DNA from: Heterotrichella gracilis
Lineage: Eukaryota; Sar; Xanthophyceae; Tribonematales; Xanthonemataceae
Assembly: GCA_032358255.1 (NCBI GenBank)
Contig: JAULBX010014648.1
Location: forward strand, 1 to 64,000
DNA length: 64,000 nucleotides
Direction of reading: 5' to 3'
This document shows positions 10,737 to 30,645 of this stretch, piece after piece; the stretch's first letter is position 1; every line of letters starts with the position of its first letter. Both the position numbers and the translations under genes were made by a program. The notes under the pieces were generated by a model. It was not told the origin of the DNA. It did not search any database and saw only the letters and a program-made list of their open reading frames with translations.

Positions 10737-13587
10737 ATGCCGGGCAGCTGGAAGCAGGGTAACAGCAAGGAGAAGGATGCCAAAGGCTTCCAGTTGTGCA
10801 TTGTGGACTCTAGATTGGGGCGCAGGGAGGGCGACGAGTTGGAAAAGATTGTGGCTTTCCACCCTCCAGACAAGTCAGCCGTTGAGCAGATCAACATCAT
10901 AGGCTTCGTGCAAGCTGCTGTCGAGTTCAATTCAACCTTTGCCCAGGTGCGGTTACTTGGTTATTTCGGGCAGCGCTGTCATGGGTAGCACTGACTGTGT
11001 TGCTGGACCTGCTGCGGTGGCAGCTTTGTAGTGCAAGTGTCTGGTCTGCTATTGGGAAAGTTGTGGACTTGCAAAACCCTTGGTTGTATCTGTATGGGGT
11101 TGATCGGCCCACTGGTGTTGTGCCTTTGCAGGACAGCAGCAAAACCTGTATACACACAGACCAGTTTGTGTACGCAGCCTACCGACCAGAGCCTCACTTA
11201 TGGCTATTCCTGGTAAGCAACCCTGAGCGTTTCCTTGATGCGCACAAGCTGTTCATTGTTGGAAACTGCACCCAACAAGGTCAAGGTAGCTGGGGATGGC
11301 ACGCTGCGACCAGCAACGCCCTGTGATGGTGCCAACCACCATCCTTGCCAACTCATACAGGTGGCAGGATCTCAATGGCACAGCGAGCATGTTCGCGAGG
11401 AAGCCCTGTTCTGGATCCTCGGCCTGCTGCATCGCCTGCTGTTGTTCCTGCACGGCCCTCTTTCCACCTATCTGGACCAGGTTGGTGTTTCCTGTTTCAG
11501 CTAAGTGCTCTGACTTGCACTGCCAAGGGCAAGCATTCCTCACGTGACCGCTGAGCCCTGCCCCGCTGGCCCCTGAGCACAGCCCAAGCATCAACTGTCC
11601 TATTGCGCGTGTAGGACCCCTATGCCAAGGAGCACCTGCGCAGCGAGCTGGCAGTGGTGGGGGATGATCTGGCACACCGCACCACCACCATCGCATCTGA
11701 GCTGCACAACCCGCTGGCGCCAGCCCCTGGCCTGCCGTTGTTTGCTCTGTCACGGCCAACGTTCATGGGTAGGGCATGCTTTTGGGGGTCCACATGCAAC
11801 ATGAATTTCATGTACAACCCTCACACACCCGATTGGGTACCACTGGTTGCATGATCTGCTCCAAAACGAGGAACCACAAGCAAGGAGGAAGCCTTTCCAT
11901 CACTGCATTGCTGCGCTGGTTTGTCCTGATTCGCATCCGCTGACCAGCAATCGTTGCGAGATTGATGCCATCCCATCATGCATGTGCAGGCCTCCAGAGT
12001 TCCCTGCACAGCCTCCTGACACTGAGCTGGGGTGGTGTGCGACCGGTGGCGGGTGCGCTGGTGCTGGCAGGCGACTTTGTGCTGTGGAGCACGCTGGCTC
12101 TGGAGGACAGCCACTCCTCTGCCCGCCTGGCGGCCCTGGCGCTGCTGCCGCACATGGAGAAAGGCAGCTTCTTCAGCCCCAAGCAGCAAAGCAACAGGTG
12201 TGTGGTCACATGTGGCATGGGCCACCTGGCGTGCATGCAAAGCCACTGATTTGCACCACGAATGGCCTCTGAGGGCCAAATATGTGTGTGAGGGGGGTTC
12301 ACAGTGGCATGTGCTGTGTAGAGCCTCGCAATTTAATTGGCCGCTGGGGAGCGGGTCATGGCAGCAGACATTGGATGGATTCTTTGTGCGTGCAACGCCA
12401 CGGACCTCGCAGACTGGCAGTAGGGCACCCTCCCCAAGTCCAGATGATCTCACCTTGCCATTAGTGCGGCTTCAGGTAAGCATGAGAACACACATGCCTC
12501 CGATGTATTGACGCAGCAGTCCCGCTCCTGTTGGGACATACCATTTTTGTAGTATAAATACATAAATTTTTTAATTTACTATTTATTGAATGCACATTTT
12601 CAATTATCACATGCTTATTACAGGAATTAATAGGGAGATTCATTAAATCCTTTGAATACGTGTTTTTCAAATGCTGTACGATAATGTTGAAGTTGCTAGG
12701 GAAGCCTTGCTTTGTATATCTTATGCAAATATACCCCCCTTAGTATTGTAGCTCTTGTGCTGTGGATGGCTGCAGCGTCGCTTGCCTTGTGCAGGGTGGA
12801 GAGGAGCAGTGCCGGCTGCTGCCCTGGCGCGTGGACGGCGTGCTTGCACTGCTGTTCATTACGGAGCGCACCCCCGTCACGCATGACCTGCTGTACGCCA
12901 TCACAGCAGCTGCAGGCACCTCCCTGGCACGCATCGCTGCACTTGCCGCGTCAGAGATCAGCAACAGCAAGAAGTACCACGTGTCGGGGTTCAGGTGGGT
13001 GAGGGCGTAGCAGTGCAGTGTGAGATGCTGTGTTGCTTGCTTGTGCTGAGGGTGCTGATGTGGCTGCAGGTACATGTACCGGGATGGCACCGCAGGGCTG
13101 GTGCGCGCAACCCCGTCTGCCAAGACCGCCACCCTATCCCGTGACTCCCTCACCCTTGTGGCCAGTGCACGCGATGAGCTGTACCATGCGCACCCTCAAG
13201 CCCAGCCAGCACAGGTGATCAATCGCCATAGGTGCAGCCATGTGGTTGCCACGTCGCAAGTACACGCAAAACCAGCCTGTGGAGGAAGCACTTGCATCCT
13301 CCCATGTTTTGGGACTGCAAGTTGTCGACGTACGCCACATTGTGTGAATACCTGCTGCACTGAACTCCCTTCACGCAATGCAATGCATGAGGGTGACAGC
13401 GGGTCTGCACCTACCTCAGGTGATGGTCCGTGGTTCACACGACTGCTGGGTCCAAGTGCGCAGCGAATGCGGCAAGGAGTGTGTGGTGGTGATGGAGTCG
13501 GCTGGGGAGGATGGCCTGGTGGAAGCGTCTGATGCGGTGGATGTGTTTGCTGCTAAGCACTTAGGTAATGTACTCACACCGTCTTGA
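10737..13587 (+). CDS. CCZ1: Vacuolar fusion protein CCZ1
   Basis: CCZ1 pairs with MON1 to form the exchange factor that activates Rab7 on late endosomes and autophagosomes before fusion with the vacuole. The first exon starts MPGSWKQGN and continues GFQLCIVDSRLGRREGDELEKI and FHPPD, the start of the CCZ1 longin domain. Later exons give FVYAAYRPEPHLWLFLV, an exon with EEALFWILGLLHRLLLFLHG (11362-11480), DPYAKEHLRSELAVV, and GDFVLWSTLALEDS (about 12070). The C-terminal exons include CRLLPWRVDGVL, YMYRDGTAGLVRATP and finally VVVMES followed by EASDAVDVFAAKHL before the stop at 13587. The end matches the plant CCZ1 C-terminus in wording and length. Exon limits between 12200 and 12790 are the least certain. 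Confidence 0.88.
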
Positions 13588-14636
13588 GACAGAGGGGATA
13601 ACCTCAAGACGTCAGGATATATGACGTACATTGGGCGAACATTGGGTTTATACAGAAGTTGTGGGCATCCTGGTGAGGACTACCATCCATTGAACGCCAT
13701 GGTCCTGCCTGTCGGTATTTTTCAGCACTGATAATTTGTGGCATGTCGCTTTCAAGTTTGTCCTGTCCAGTTTTCTATGCTAATTTGGAAAGTCAGGTTG
13801 TGCACTGCTACCACCCAGAACACATGGTATTATTCAACACGGGCCAGTAGCCTTGTGGCTGCTTCATCACCATTTGGGTGTGCATACTGCCCCGACTTAC
13901 TGCAGAGGCAGTTATGACACACATGTGGATTCTGCTTACTACTCCATGTTAAACAGTAGCTTCTGCACTTTCATTGCAACTTCCAAGGCTGTGCCATGTG
14001 ATGTGGGCATCTTGTGCACCTACCCTTGATTGGGCAAGTATTGCGTGTACTCCAGAATAATATTTATTGTACGGATAAATTGGAGAAACTGATTGCCCAC
14101 ACTTGGTTCTTCCGTACAGCATTGCAATGGCCAACTTGGTCACTGACCCAGAACTCGCGAGTGGTCATCTGTAAAACAACTGGGAAAACCCTGGAAAAAG
14201 CCTATGGTGGGGTTTAGCTGGGCAGTCCACGCTTCTGCAAGAAGAAACGTACCAGACAAGTTACAGCAACAGTTTTACAGCTGTACAACAACATCATTTC
14301 TTGAGAGTAGGAGCTATACGCAGTGCTCGCAACGCTGGTGTATATTTGTGATCGTGGTGGTGGTTGGACCACGGCCACTGTTTTGTCGCGTACTCTAGTG
14401 CCACAGTCCCAAGAACCGGAAAGTCGAGCTGCTGAAGCAAACCCAGTATTGTTTTAGACGGATGACGAAGTGAACAGCCAGGTGCAGCTAGGTACGCCTC
14501 GGACCGTGACTCACTGTCCATGCATGCATTATGGTTGCTGGACCAAGCATGCATGCGCTTAATGTTTGCTTCTTGTATCCATGTGTGGGAAACTGTGACC
14601 CTTTTTCGCAACACAGTGCTGTGCTGTTGAGCCGCC
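13588..14636. other. Tandem gap, CCZ1 / DExH helicase
   Basis: About 1 kb holds the CCZ1 3' untranslated region and the promoter of the helicase. Two ATGCATGC palindromes lie close together at 14521-14530 and 14548-14556, about 85-115 bp before the helicase ATG. No gene was recognised. Confidence 0.5.
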
Positions 14637-23031
<8,395 letters not shown>

Positions 23032-23599
23032 TAGGTGGATGTGGGTTTTAATTCAGGGAGGAATGAAGGAATGGCACTGGCTTGATACCTGCGGTTGGCG
23101 CGTGGGGTGACCCCCCCCATGGAGACAGGCTCGCAATTCTGAACTGAAATGACTGCTCAATTAAATAGTTTAGTCGTACTCTCTTACATGTGTTGTACAA
23201 TCAGACATTCCAATCATGTACTACTTAGACTACTAGTCTATGTCAGCCAACCTATTGATAGATAATTACAGCGCCTAGTACAATGGAAATCTGTGAGGTC
23301 TGTGTTCTTTGAGTTCAACTACTGTGAGTTTAATGATTCATTTCAGAAAACAAACTGCTGGCTGATACATGGCATGACCATGCACCTGTGCACAGCATGC
23401 TATGCATTGTTCAAAACTTTGTATGCCTAGGTACTACCAACTTGCCACTTTCCAGTTGGGATATTGTGATGTTGGTACGCATGCTCTCTTAGTCTCTATT
23501 GTATTGATGGGCATGCTCAGTTCTGTATGACATTGTCAGAAATACAGTGATTGTCGCATGCGCTGCATTCTCCCTTCATGACTCTGCGCCATTTCTGTC
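23032..23599. other. Convergent gap, helicase / GH16 protein
   Basis: These 568 bp between two stop codons are AT-richer than the flanking exons and should hold both 3' untranslated regions. No gene or repeat was recognised. Confidence 0.5.
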
Positions 23600-25977
23600 T
23601 CACATCACTGCAATAGCAATTGTGCCCACTGCCGCTGCTGCCAGCCCCAGCCAAGAGATCGCCAAACCTGCTGCTCCATTGTGCTTGTTCGTGAGTTTGC
23701 TATCCCCCTCAGCCACCTGGTAATCTTTGCTGTTTTTGGAGATGTACTGCGCAGTTGGGAACCCGGGTGGCGAGCAGTCAACGTCCACTGCGCCTGCGTC
23801 CTGGTACACGCGCACGTAGTCAACGTCCATTGAGGCAGGCAGCGGCAGATTGGGGTTGGGCGGCGCAAAGTCGTCCGCCATGGCCACATTGAATATGAGG
23901 TACATGGGCTCCAAAGGAATGAGGCGCGTGCCCACCGAAGCACCTGTTGCGTTCTGCCGCGCAATGAGGGCATTCTTGTTCACCTCGTAGACGAACTGGC
24001 CATCGATGTACCAGCGCACATACTCCCCTGGCTGCCACATCACGCCATACCTGCACAGCAGCATATGGGAGCCCAATCAATTTGCTGTATGCTCCTGCAA
24101 TGGCGCATGCACGACAGGCCCTAGCCCAGCTGTGATCCAACACGTGCATCACCATCGTGCTGCATGTGCACCCGCCAACAGCTGACATGTTTCCCAGCAC
24201 TGCGTACGTGTGGTAGTTGTTGAAGAAGTCTGCCGCCAGTGTTGATGTGGCAGAAAGGCTGTCTTGGTACAGGTTGCCGGGTCGAGGCGGGCGGCCGTCA
24301 CTGGTGAGGGGGCCATACCACTGTGTGGACGCGGTTTTGAACTGGGTATTGGCGCCTGCACAGAGGAGCAGATCAAATGGGGAGCAAATAATACGAGTCC
24401 CTGTTTTTACTGCAGGCTTGTAGATGATGGGCTGTTGCAATGGACCTGGCAGAGTGTGCAATGCTCATTCCTACCTGGAAACGCGACCCCTGCTGGAATC
24501 CCCTGGGCTGCGTAGAAATCGCTATCCAACCACGAGACACCCTCCGGCATGATTGGCGCCATTTGTAGGGTCTGGCTGATGGTTGGCGGTGCGTAGCTTG
24601 TAGGGTTTTGTGGGGTGCCTGCATTGCTGGGGTCCACCCGCAGCTCAAAGAGATCAATCTCAGGCGAAGACCGACCCTGATTGGCGTTGAACCCCCACTC
24701 CTTGGTCCGGTTAAAGCCCTTCTCATCATTGCACGCAGTCACTTTCTGTCCCGGGTTATTATCCCATGCCTGTTTGCCACTGCCTTCACACTCGCTGTAA
24801 GAGTAAGGCCACAGCCCTGCGCCAGCCCAGGCATTGCTCAGATAATGCAAGGAAGCATCGCCCCAGTGATGGCATACAGCATTGCCACGCCATCACAACC
24901 AGTCGGGCATGGCAACATGCCACACAATGAGGGCCCTGTCACTCGGTGAACGGTCTGTCCCCACAGAGCAATGCGCCTCACCTGATGTCGTCTTCATGTA
25001 TCCCGCGCGGCCAAGGTTCCCCATCATCCACACCGCAGCCCACAGTCCGGAGTAGAAATCATCACCTGGCATTTTCACAGATGCCTCCACATACCCCCCC
25101 GTGAAGCAGAACTTGTTCCAGCTGTCCATCATGCCGCTGGTGTAGGGCTTGCGCATGGTCCACACGTCCCTGTTGGGCGGGGATTGGGAGTGAGTGAGGA
25201 TTGGGAGTTGGTGGGAAACCTGCGCCAAAGCTTGAACATGAGCAAGCAATACCAAAACCCACAATTCTCCCACCCACTTACCCGTTGGGCTGCTGCGTCT
25301 TGGCGGTGTTTTGCTCCTTGCTGAAAGTCACAACCGCAGCCCCACCCTCCGTTTTCACCGCCTCGGGCTTGTACACCTACACCATGCCCACAGACAATCA
25401 ACGACAAAGTGCAACGCCCTGGCGCAGCAGGTGTTTGTTTGGCAAGTGGCCTGGGGACTGGAATGTGACGTCTGAAGCTATTGACAATACCCCACCTCCT
25501 TGTCAGCCGTCGGATAGTAGTACAGGTCACGGGCAGTCCATTTAGCGTCGTCCTGTGCGCCAAATTTTCTGCCTGGACTGTTGAACTCATCTGAGAACAC
25601 CAGCACCTGAACAAAGAGAGAATAGTGACTGGAATGCGCCAGGTTGCTGCAACCCTGAACCTTGGAAACCAAAGCCGCTGCCACCTACCATATTTGTGCC
25701 GGGGATGGTAGTGCTGCATGCACTGTCCGGAGTGTCAGCATCCACCCACTGCTCCACGTTTCTGCCTGGCACGATACTGTAAATTTGGTCCTTGCAACCT
25801 CCATGTGCTCTCCCAACGTACTGCACAACCAACAGCACTGCACAAAGAGCGAGAGTGGATAAGTGGTGGAAGTCAGGAAGAGTTACCTTGGCTCGATTCC
25901 GTTGTGCAAGGTGCAGCCTTACCCAGCGTCGCCACACAAATTCCCAGGTGCTGGCCAGGACTCAATGAGCTAGCCAT
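23600..25977 (-). CDS. GH16 beta-glucan-active protein, KRE6/SKN1-like, secreted and probably GPI-anchored
   Basis: The fold is glycoside hydrolase family 16; the closest wording is the KRE6/SKN1 group, known in fungi for beta-1,6-glucan synthesis. The catalytic motif EIDLFE (ExDxxE) is intact at 24661-24644. Other marks are VFSDEFN, TGGYVEASVKMPG, GLWAAVWMMGNLGRAGY followed by WPYSYSECEG, PGQKVTACN, and the C-terminal YLIFNVAMADDF and MDVDYVRVYQD. I place the start at 25977: its exon joins in phase to one near 25840, giving a hydrophobic signal peptide (LGICVATLVLLVVQYV). The last 20 or so residues are hydrophobic after a small-residue site (NGAAG), as in a GPI signal. Whether it builds, remodels or cuts glucan cannot be told from sequence. 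It is head-to-head with SepSecS. Confidence 0.88.
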
Positions 25978-26795
25978 GGTTATGGCGGCACTTTTGGTCA
26001 ACAGTCCTGCCTAGCGGCTAGGTTCACTTATTGCGTACAAGACGGCAAACTCTACGCATTGTCTCTGCTTTGGGTCATCGCATACGCTGATCGTGTGCGT
26101 GAACCGTGAGTGCTCAGCCTTGCAGTGTCCTAGGTTGGTGAGCAAGTGGCAGCCAAGGACCTGACACGAGTGGCCCGTTCTTTGTCAGTGTGCAGGAACG
26201 CAACACAGACCAAGCTCAAATGGCATACGTGCCGAAGCACAGTGTCCAAGAGTGCGCGACTTTGTTATCTATCACAGCAACCAAATCGGTGGAGCATGCA
26301 TGCATGTTCAGTGGACTGGTAATCACTCCTTGAGGCACAGGAAGAGGATCTAGTGGCTGGGGTCTTACAGCCAACGCTTGCCTCAGAATTGCGTTAAAAC
26401 GGCCAACATTGCACAGGAATTAGTCCAACGATACCAACTGAAGCTTCGTCTGAAAAGCTGTTTTGCCCTCCCCGTTCCTTGCCCTGTCCCCCTGTGCTTA
26501 TTACACCTGGGGTGGGCATGGCTTGGGGACGTGCTGCACGGTGCACCGCGTGCAGTGCCAACGTCCCGAGGTCGTTGTAACGACTGGGTAACGTACTGCC
26601 TTTCCTCGCACGAGGGCCACCTGTGGCGGCAAGTTGAGCCTGTGGGAGGTGCCCTGCGTTAACTGTCATGCCTGAGCCATGCGCTGCGCCCAGTTCCTTC
26701 CTTCCTTCCTTCCATGCGCTGCGCCCAGTTCTCACTGTGAGCTGGATACGCTTCTTGACAGTACTGCTATTCAGAACCTTTCATAACACTCAAGA
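25978..26795. promoter_or_regulatory. Divergent promoter region, GH16 protein / SepSecS
   Basis: These 818 bp separate the two start codons. An ATGCATGC palindrome lies at 26294-26306. A 20-bp direct repeat with a TTCC tract lies within 120 bp of the SepSecS start. No coding exon was recognised. Confidence 0.45.
26677..26731. repeat. 20-bp perfect direct repeat flanking a TTCC tract, upstream of SepSecS
   Basis: The sequence CCATGCGCTGCGCCCAGTTC occurs at 26677-26696 and again at 26712-26731. The two copies are separated by a run of TTCC units, so the whole is a 35-bp tandem duplication. The second copy ends 64 bp before the SepSecS ATG. The core CATGCGCTGCGCCCAG is partly self-complementary. 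Confidence 0.85.
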
Positions 26796-29700
26796 ATGAA
26801 CGCTGCAAACTTCCGGTTGGCTGAAACCATCGTCAGCAAGACGTATGTCCATCAGGGCGAGCAGGCACTGGCACGGCGACAACGGCTTGTGACCACGTTG
26901 TTGTCCAACCGCAAACTGCCCGCGGTGGGTTGGGACGACGCAACAATAGAGCTGTTCCTGCAGGTAGGCTCAACCTACAGATCTGACCCTGGCATGTGGA
27001 TCCCCACCGCCATGAATGCATGCATTAAAATGCATGCATCCTTGCCTGCACACATATCTGGAACCAATGAGACGCCTCGGTGTCCCTATTACTGTAAGAA
27101 ATAGACAAATTCAACCAAGTATATATATATAAGTATATATATATATAAGCATATATATGTGCGAACGCAGGACGTCTCCTTACTGGACAGCAACAACTTT
27201 GTGGACAACGTGGGTGTGGGTGAGCGTGAAGCGAGAGTGGCCAGTGACCTGGTGAGCCGCAGGCACTACCGCCTGGCACACGGCGTGGGCAGGTCAGGGG
27301 ACGTTGCCGCAGAACAGCCCAAGGTACTTGTCACACGCTACAATCCCTTCTGCTACCTGTTCCAACTCCCTTGCCATGGTGGGCAGTGGCGCCACCCGCT
27401 GTTGGCTCTCCCTGCAGGCCGCTGGCTCCTCCCTGCTGGCCAAGCTCACCAACCTGCTGGCCAAGGATGCGCTGCACACGGCTGGGATGGGTGACGTAGG
27501 CAGCGTGACAGTGCTGCCGCTGGCCACAGGCATGGCACTCACAGCGGTCCTGCTGGCCTTGAAGAGCCAAAGGCCACACCAAGCAAGGTGTTGCATACAT
27601 ACTCGTCGCTCCGTTACTGTTCTGTGATACGTTATTAGTTGCACCTAAAGCAGCTGCGGCGCTGCAGGTATGTGTTGTGGCCCCGAATAGACCAAAAGAC
27701 TTGCTTCAAGTGCATGGCAGCAGCGGGGCTGGAGGCTGTGGTGGTGGAGAATTTGCTGATTGAGGGTCAGCTGGAGACTGATATGGCAGCGGTGGGGTCT
27801 GCATGCAGACCACCGCATTGTCGCTCACATATATCATGGATGAAGTTGGGCACTCAATCTTGCTGACCGTGTTGGGGTCCTGTGTTGTGCAGCTTGAGGC
27901 GGAAATTGTGCGGTTGGGAGCTGACAACATTGTGTGTATACTCACAACCACCAGCTGTTTTGCACCTAGAGCAGCTGATGACGTCGTTTCAGTGGTAAGG
28001 GTAACTTCCAACAGGCATCACGGGGCCTTGCCAACCCTGTGCGGCACATCCACAATGCAAAAAATTGTTAATTGACATTTGTTCAACTATTTAGATGTTA
28101 CATATCCTTTTTATTTTTTAAATAAATTTTCTTACTTTTTTAACTATATTCTCATTGAATATGTGTGGCACATCCGACTGATTAGCCACTTGGGCGCTGG
28201 CGCAGGCCAAGCTGTGCAAGAGGGCTGGCGTGGGTCACGTCATCAACAACGCATACGGCATACAGGTGTGGTTCATTGCACATGCCGCCATATGCTGTGA
28301 TACAGGCTGTGGCGCGTCCTGAAAAATTGCCATGCACACCCGCCTGCCCTCACCCTGCCCTCACCCCCTCCTGACGTGTTGGCAGTCCGCCCAGCTGTGC
28401 CGTGAGGTGACGTCTGCGTGGCGCAAAGGGAGGGTTGATGCGGTGGTGGCCAGCACAGACAAAAACTTCATGGTGGGTGCGTGTGATACTGGCATTGTAT
28501 GTCAGGCATGATCCCCTCATGCACCTGTCCCTTGCACACGCCCGCCCCATGCAACTCTGCTGTACCTAAGCATGCATTGCCTTGCAGGTGCCAGTGGGAG
28601 GCTCGGTGGTGGCATGTGGCACGCAGAGCAATTTGGTAGGTATGCCTGATGGGGCAGCAAACATCCTGCATTGCCATCTCCGTACCTCCAGCAGGTGACG
28701 TGGATGGTGCTTCCGCAGGTGGACGTGGTCAACACCTGGTACCCTGGTCGCGCCTCCATGGCTCCTGCGCTGGACCTCCTCATCACTCTGCTGCACTGGG
28801 GGGCAAAGGGTGAGCAAGCGGGAGGGAGGAGGGGGCACACACACAGACCATTGTCATGCGATCATGATAAGGATGTGCGGTTGGTTGCTACGCAGGGTGG
28901 AAGGAGGCGCTGCGGGACAGAGAAGAGTTGTATGCCTACGCATCGACACGCATGAAAGAATTTGCAGCCACATGCGGTAAGACAGTCAGGTAGTCATACT
29001 TTTGGTTTGAAACCCCTTGCAGCTTTTCTGCTGCAGCAATGTCCCCACATGGCGCAGGTGAGCATGTGGTGGACACGCCCCGCAACCCCATCAGCATCGC
29101 CATGACCCTATCATGTGGTACCGTCCCATCTCACCCCAAGCCCTCTGCCATACCTTTCAGAAGAGACAGTATACCATCAGCATCATCAGCTTCGACCCCG
29201 TTAGATGGTGGCGGGACTCAGCCAGCGGTGACAGCTCAAGTGGAGGCAGTGACAACCGCAGGCGTTGGTTCTGTACCTGTCAATGTCACCTTCCTTGGAT
29301 CCATGCTGTTCCAAAGGTACGTGGCCATCAATTACTCAAGGCACCATATGAACGTCGCAGCGGCAGAATATTTCTTTGGTGTTGCACAAGAAATGATGAT
29401 GCCGAAATTCATTGTTGATGGCTGGAACCTCTCGTCCTCACCCTTGCGGTCAGGACATGCATGTTGGCTTTTACCGGGTGGCCACTGCACGTTTACCAAG
29501 TTGAAGTCCCTTTCTGGCTGTGCAGGTGTGTGTCAGGCACTAGGGTGGTGCAGCGGGGCAAGGTGCAGGCTGTGAGTGGAACCACATTCCAAGGCTATGG
29601 CGCACACCATGACAAGTGAGACGATTGATTGTTTTGAACGCCGCTGCAATCATCCAAGTCACGACCTGTGCTGGCCTACAGCTGCATTGTTGCCTGTCAC

Positions 29701-30299
29701 TGGCTGTGATTAATCAGATTTCCCATTTCTGACATCCTGTCGTTGTTTACAGGTACCCACATGATTACTTGACGGTGGCAGCTGCACTGGTAAGTAGCAC
29801 TAGCACACCGTGCACAGCGTCATTGTAATGCTTGTAGCATTTTAGTAAACTGCATATGCGCGTATTTAGTAGAAGGAAATGCGCAACGCATAGATTCAGA
29901 GGGGCATTTGCAAGCAAAAACTCACTGCAGTTTGCTTTGGCTATGAATCAGGGCCACATTGCTTTGAATACTTATGGTTTTCAATTAAGATCGCGTGCAC
30001 ATAAACAGCAATACAGTGTATACAGCGTGTTGATGCAAATACGCGGTTGCTTGGCCTGCATTCAAAGTAGCTGCAAAAAAATCATGCTATTCACACACAC
30101 AAACTCTCAACTTTGGAAATTTGTAACCCTCTCTTTGCAAAGGCTCACTGAGAAGTCACTCATTGAAATGACAAGCTGTGTTCAAGTGCTTCAGGGCACC
30201 ACGCGGGAAGACATTGATGTGTTCCTTGAACGCCTGGGCAAAGCCATTCAGGAGTGGCGCAGCAAGGGAGGGGGAGGGGCGCTGCATGGCGCAAGCTGA
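26796..30299 (+). CDS. SEPSECS: O-phosphoseryl-tRNA(Sec) selenium transferase (SepSecS)
   Basis: The enzyme converts phosphoseryl-tRNA(Sec) to selenocysteinyl-tRNA(Sec) with selenophosphate, using pyridoxal phosphate. The exons read like the animal and algal protein throughout: [151 protein letters not shown]; and a C-terminus ending [10 protein letters not shown] at 30299. The Lys of TDKNFM (codon 28461-28463) is the pyridoxal phosphate lysine by family alignment and sits just before an intron. About a dozen introns are present; one (26963-27170) has an AT microsatellite. The exon around 29040-29320 is the least certain. The gene implies that this organism makes selenoproteins. Confidence 0.94.
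27119..27160. repeat. AT dinucleotide microsatellite in a SepSecS intron
   Basis: Three blocks of alternating TA, broken by AAG and AAGC, run from 27119 to 27160. They lie just before the acceptor of the second coding exon (27171). Confidence 0.8.
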
Positions 30300-30645
30300 T
30301 GCACCATTTCTTGCGTGCACCGAGGAGGCATGCTGTGTGGTGGGCTTCTGGAACAATGTGCAAAAATAATGGAATTTCATTGCAAAACAATTATTTGCCT
30401 CCCATGCCAATCCCCAGCTTGCCGATCAACGTCTGTTTGAAGCTAGAGTCATCTTCTTACTCGTGCGCGCAGCTGCATACTGCAGTCCCTCGTCCTTCAC
30501 AACCTGCGTGCACCGATTGTGTGTTATTACAGCGCCCGCCGTTGCACCCAACTACAATGCCAAGCTCGTTCCTTACTTCTACATTAGGGCAGATAGGGGT
30601 TGAAACCTGACATGTTTACCTACTACACTTCACAATCAACCTGTC
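30300..30645. other. Convergent gap, SepSecS / ER mannosidase
   Basis: These 346 bp between two stop codons hold both 3' untranslated regions. Nothing else was recognised. Confidence 0.5.
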
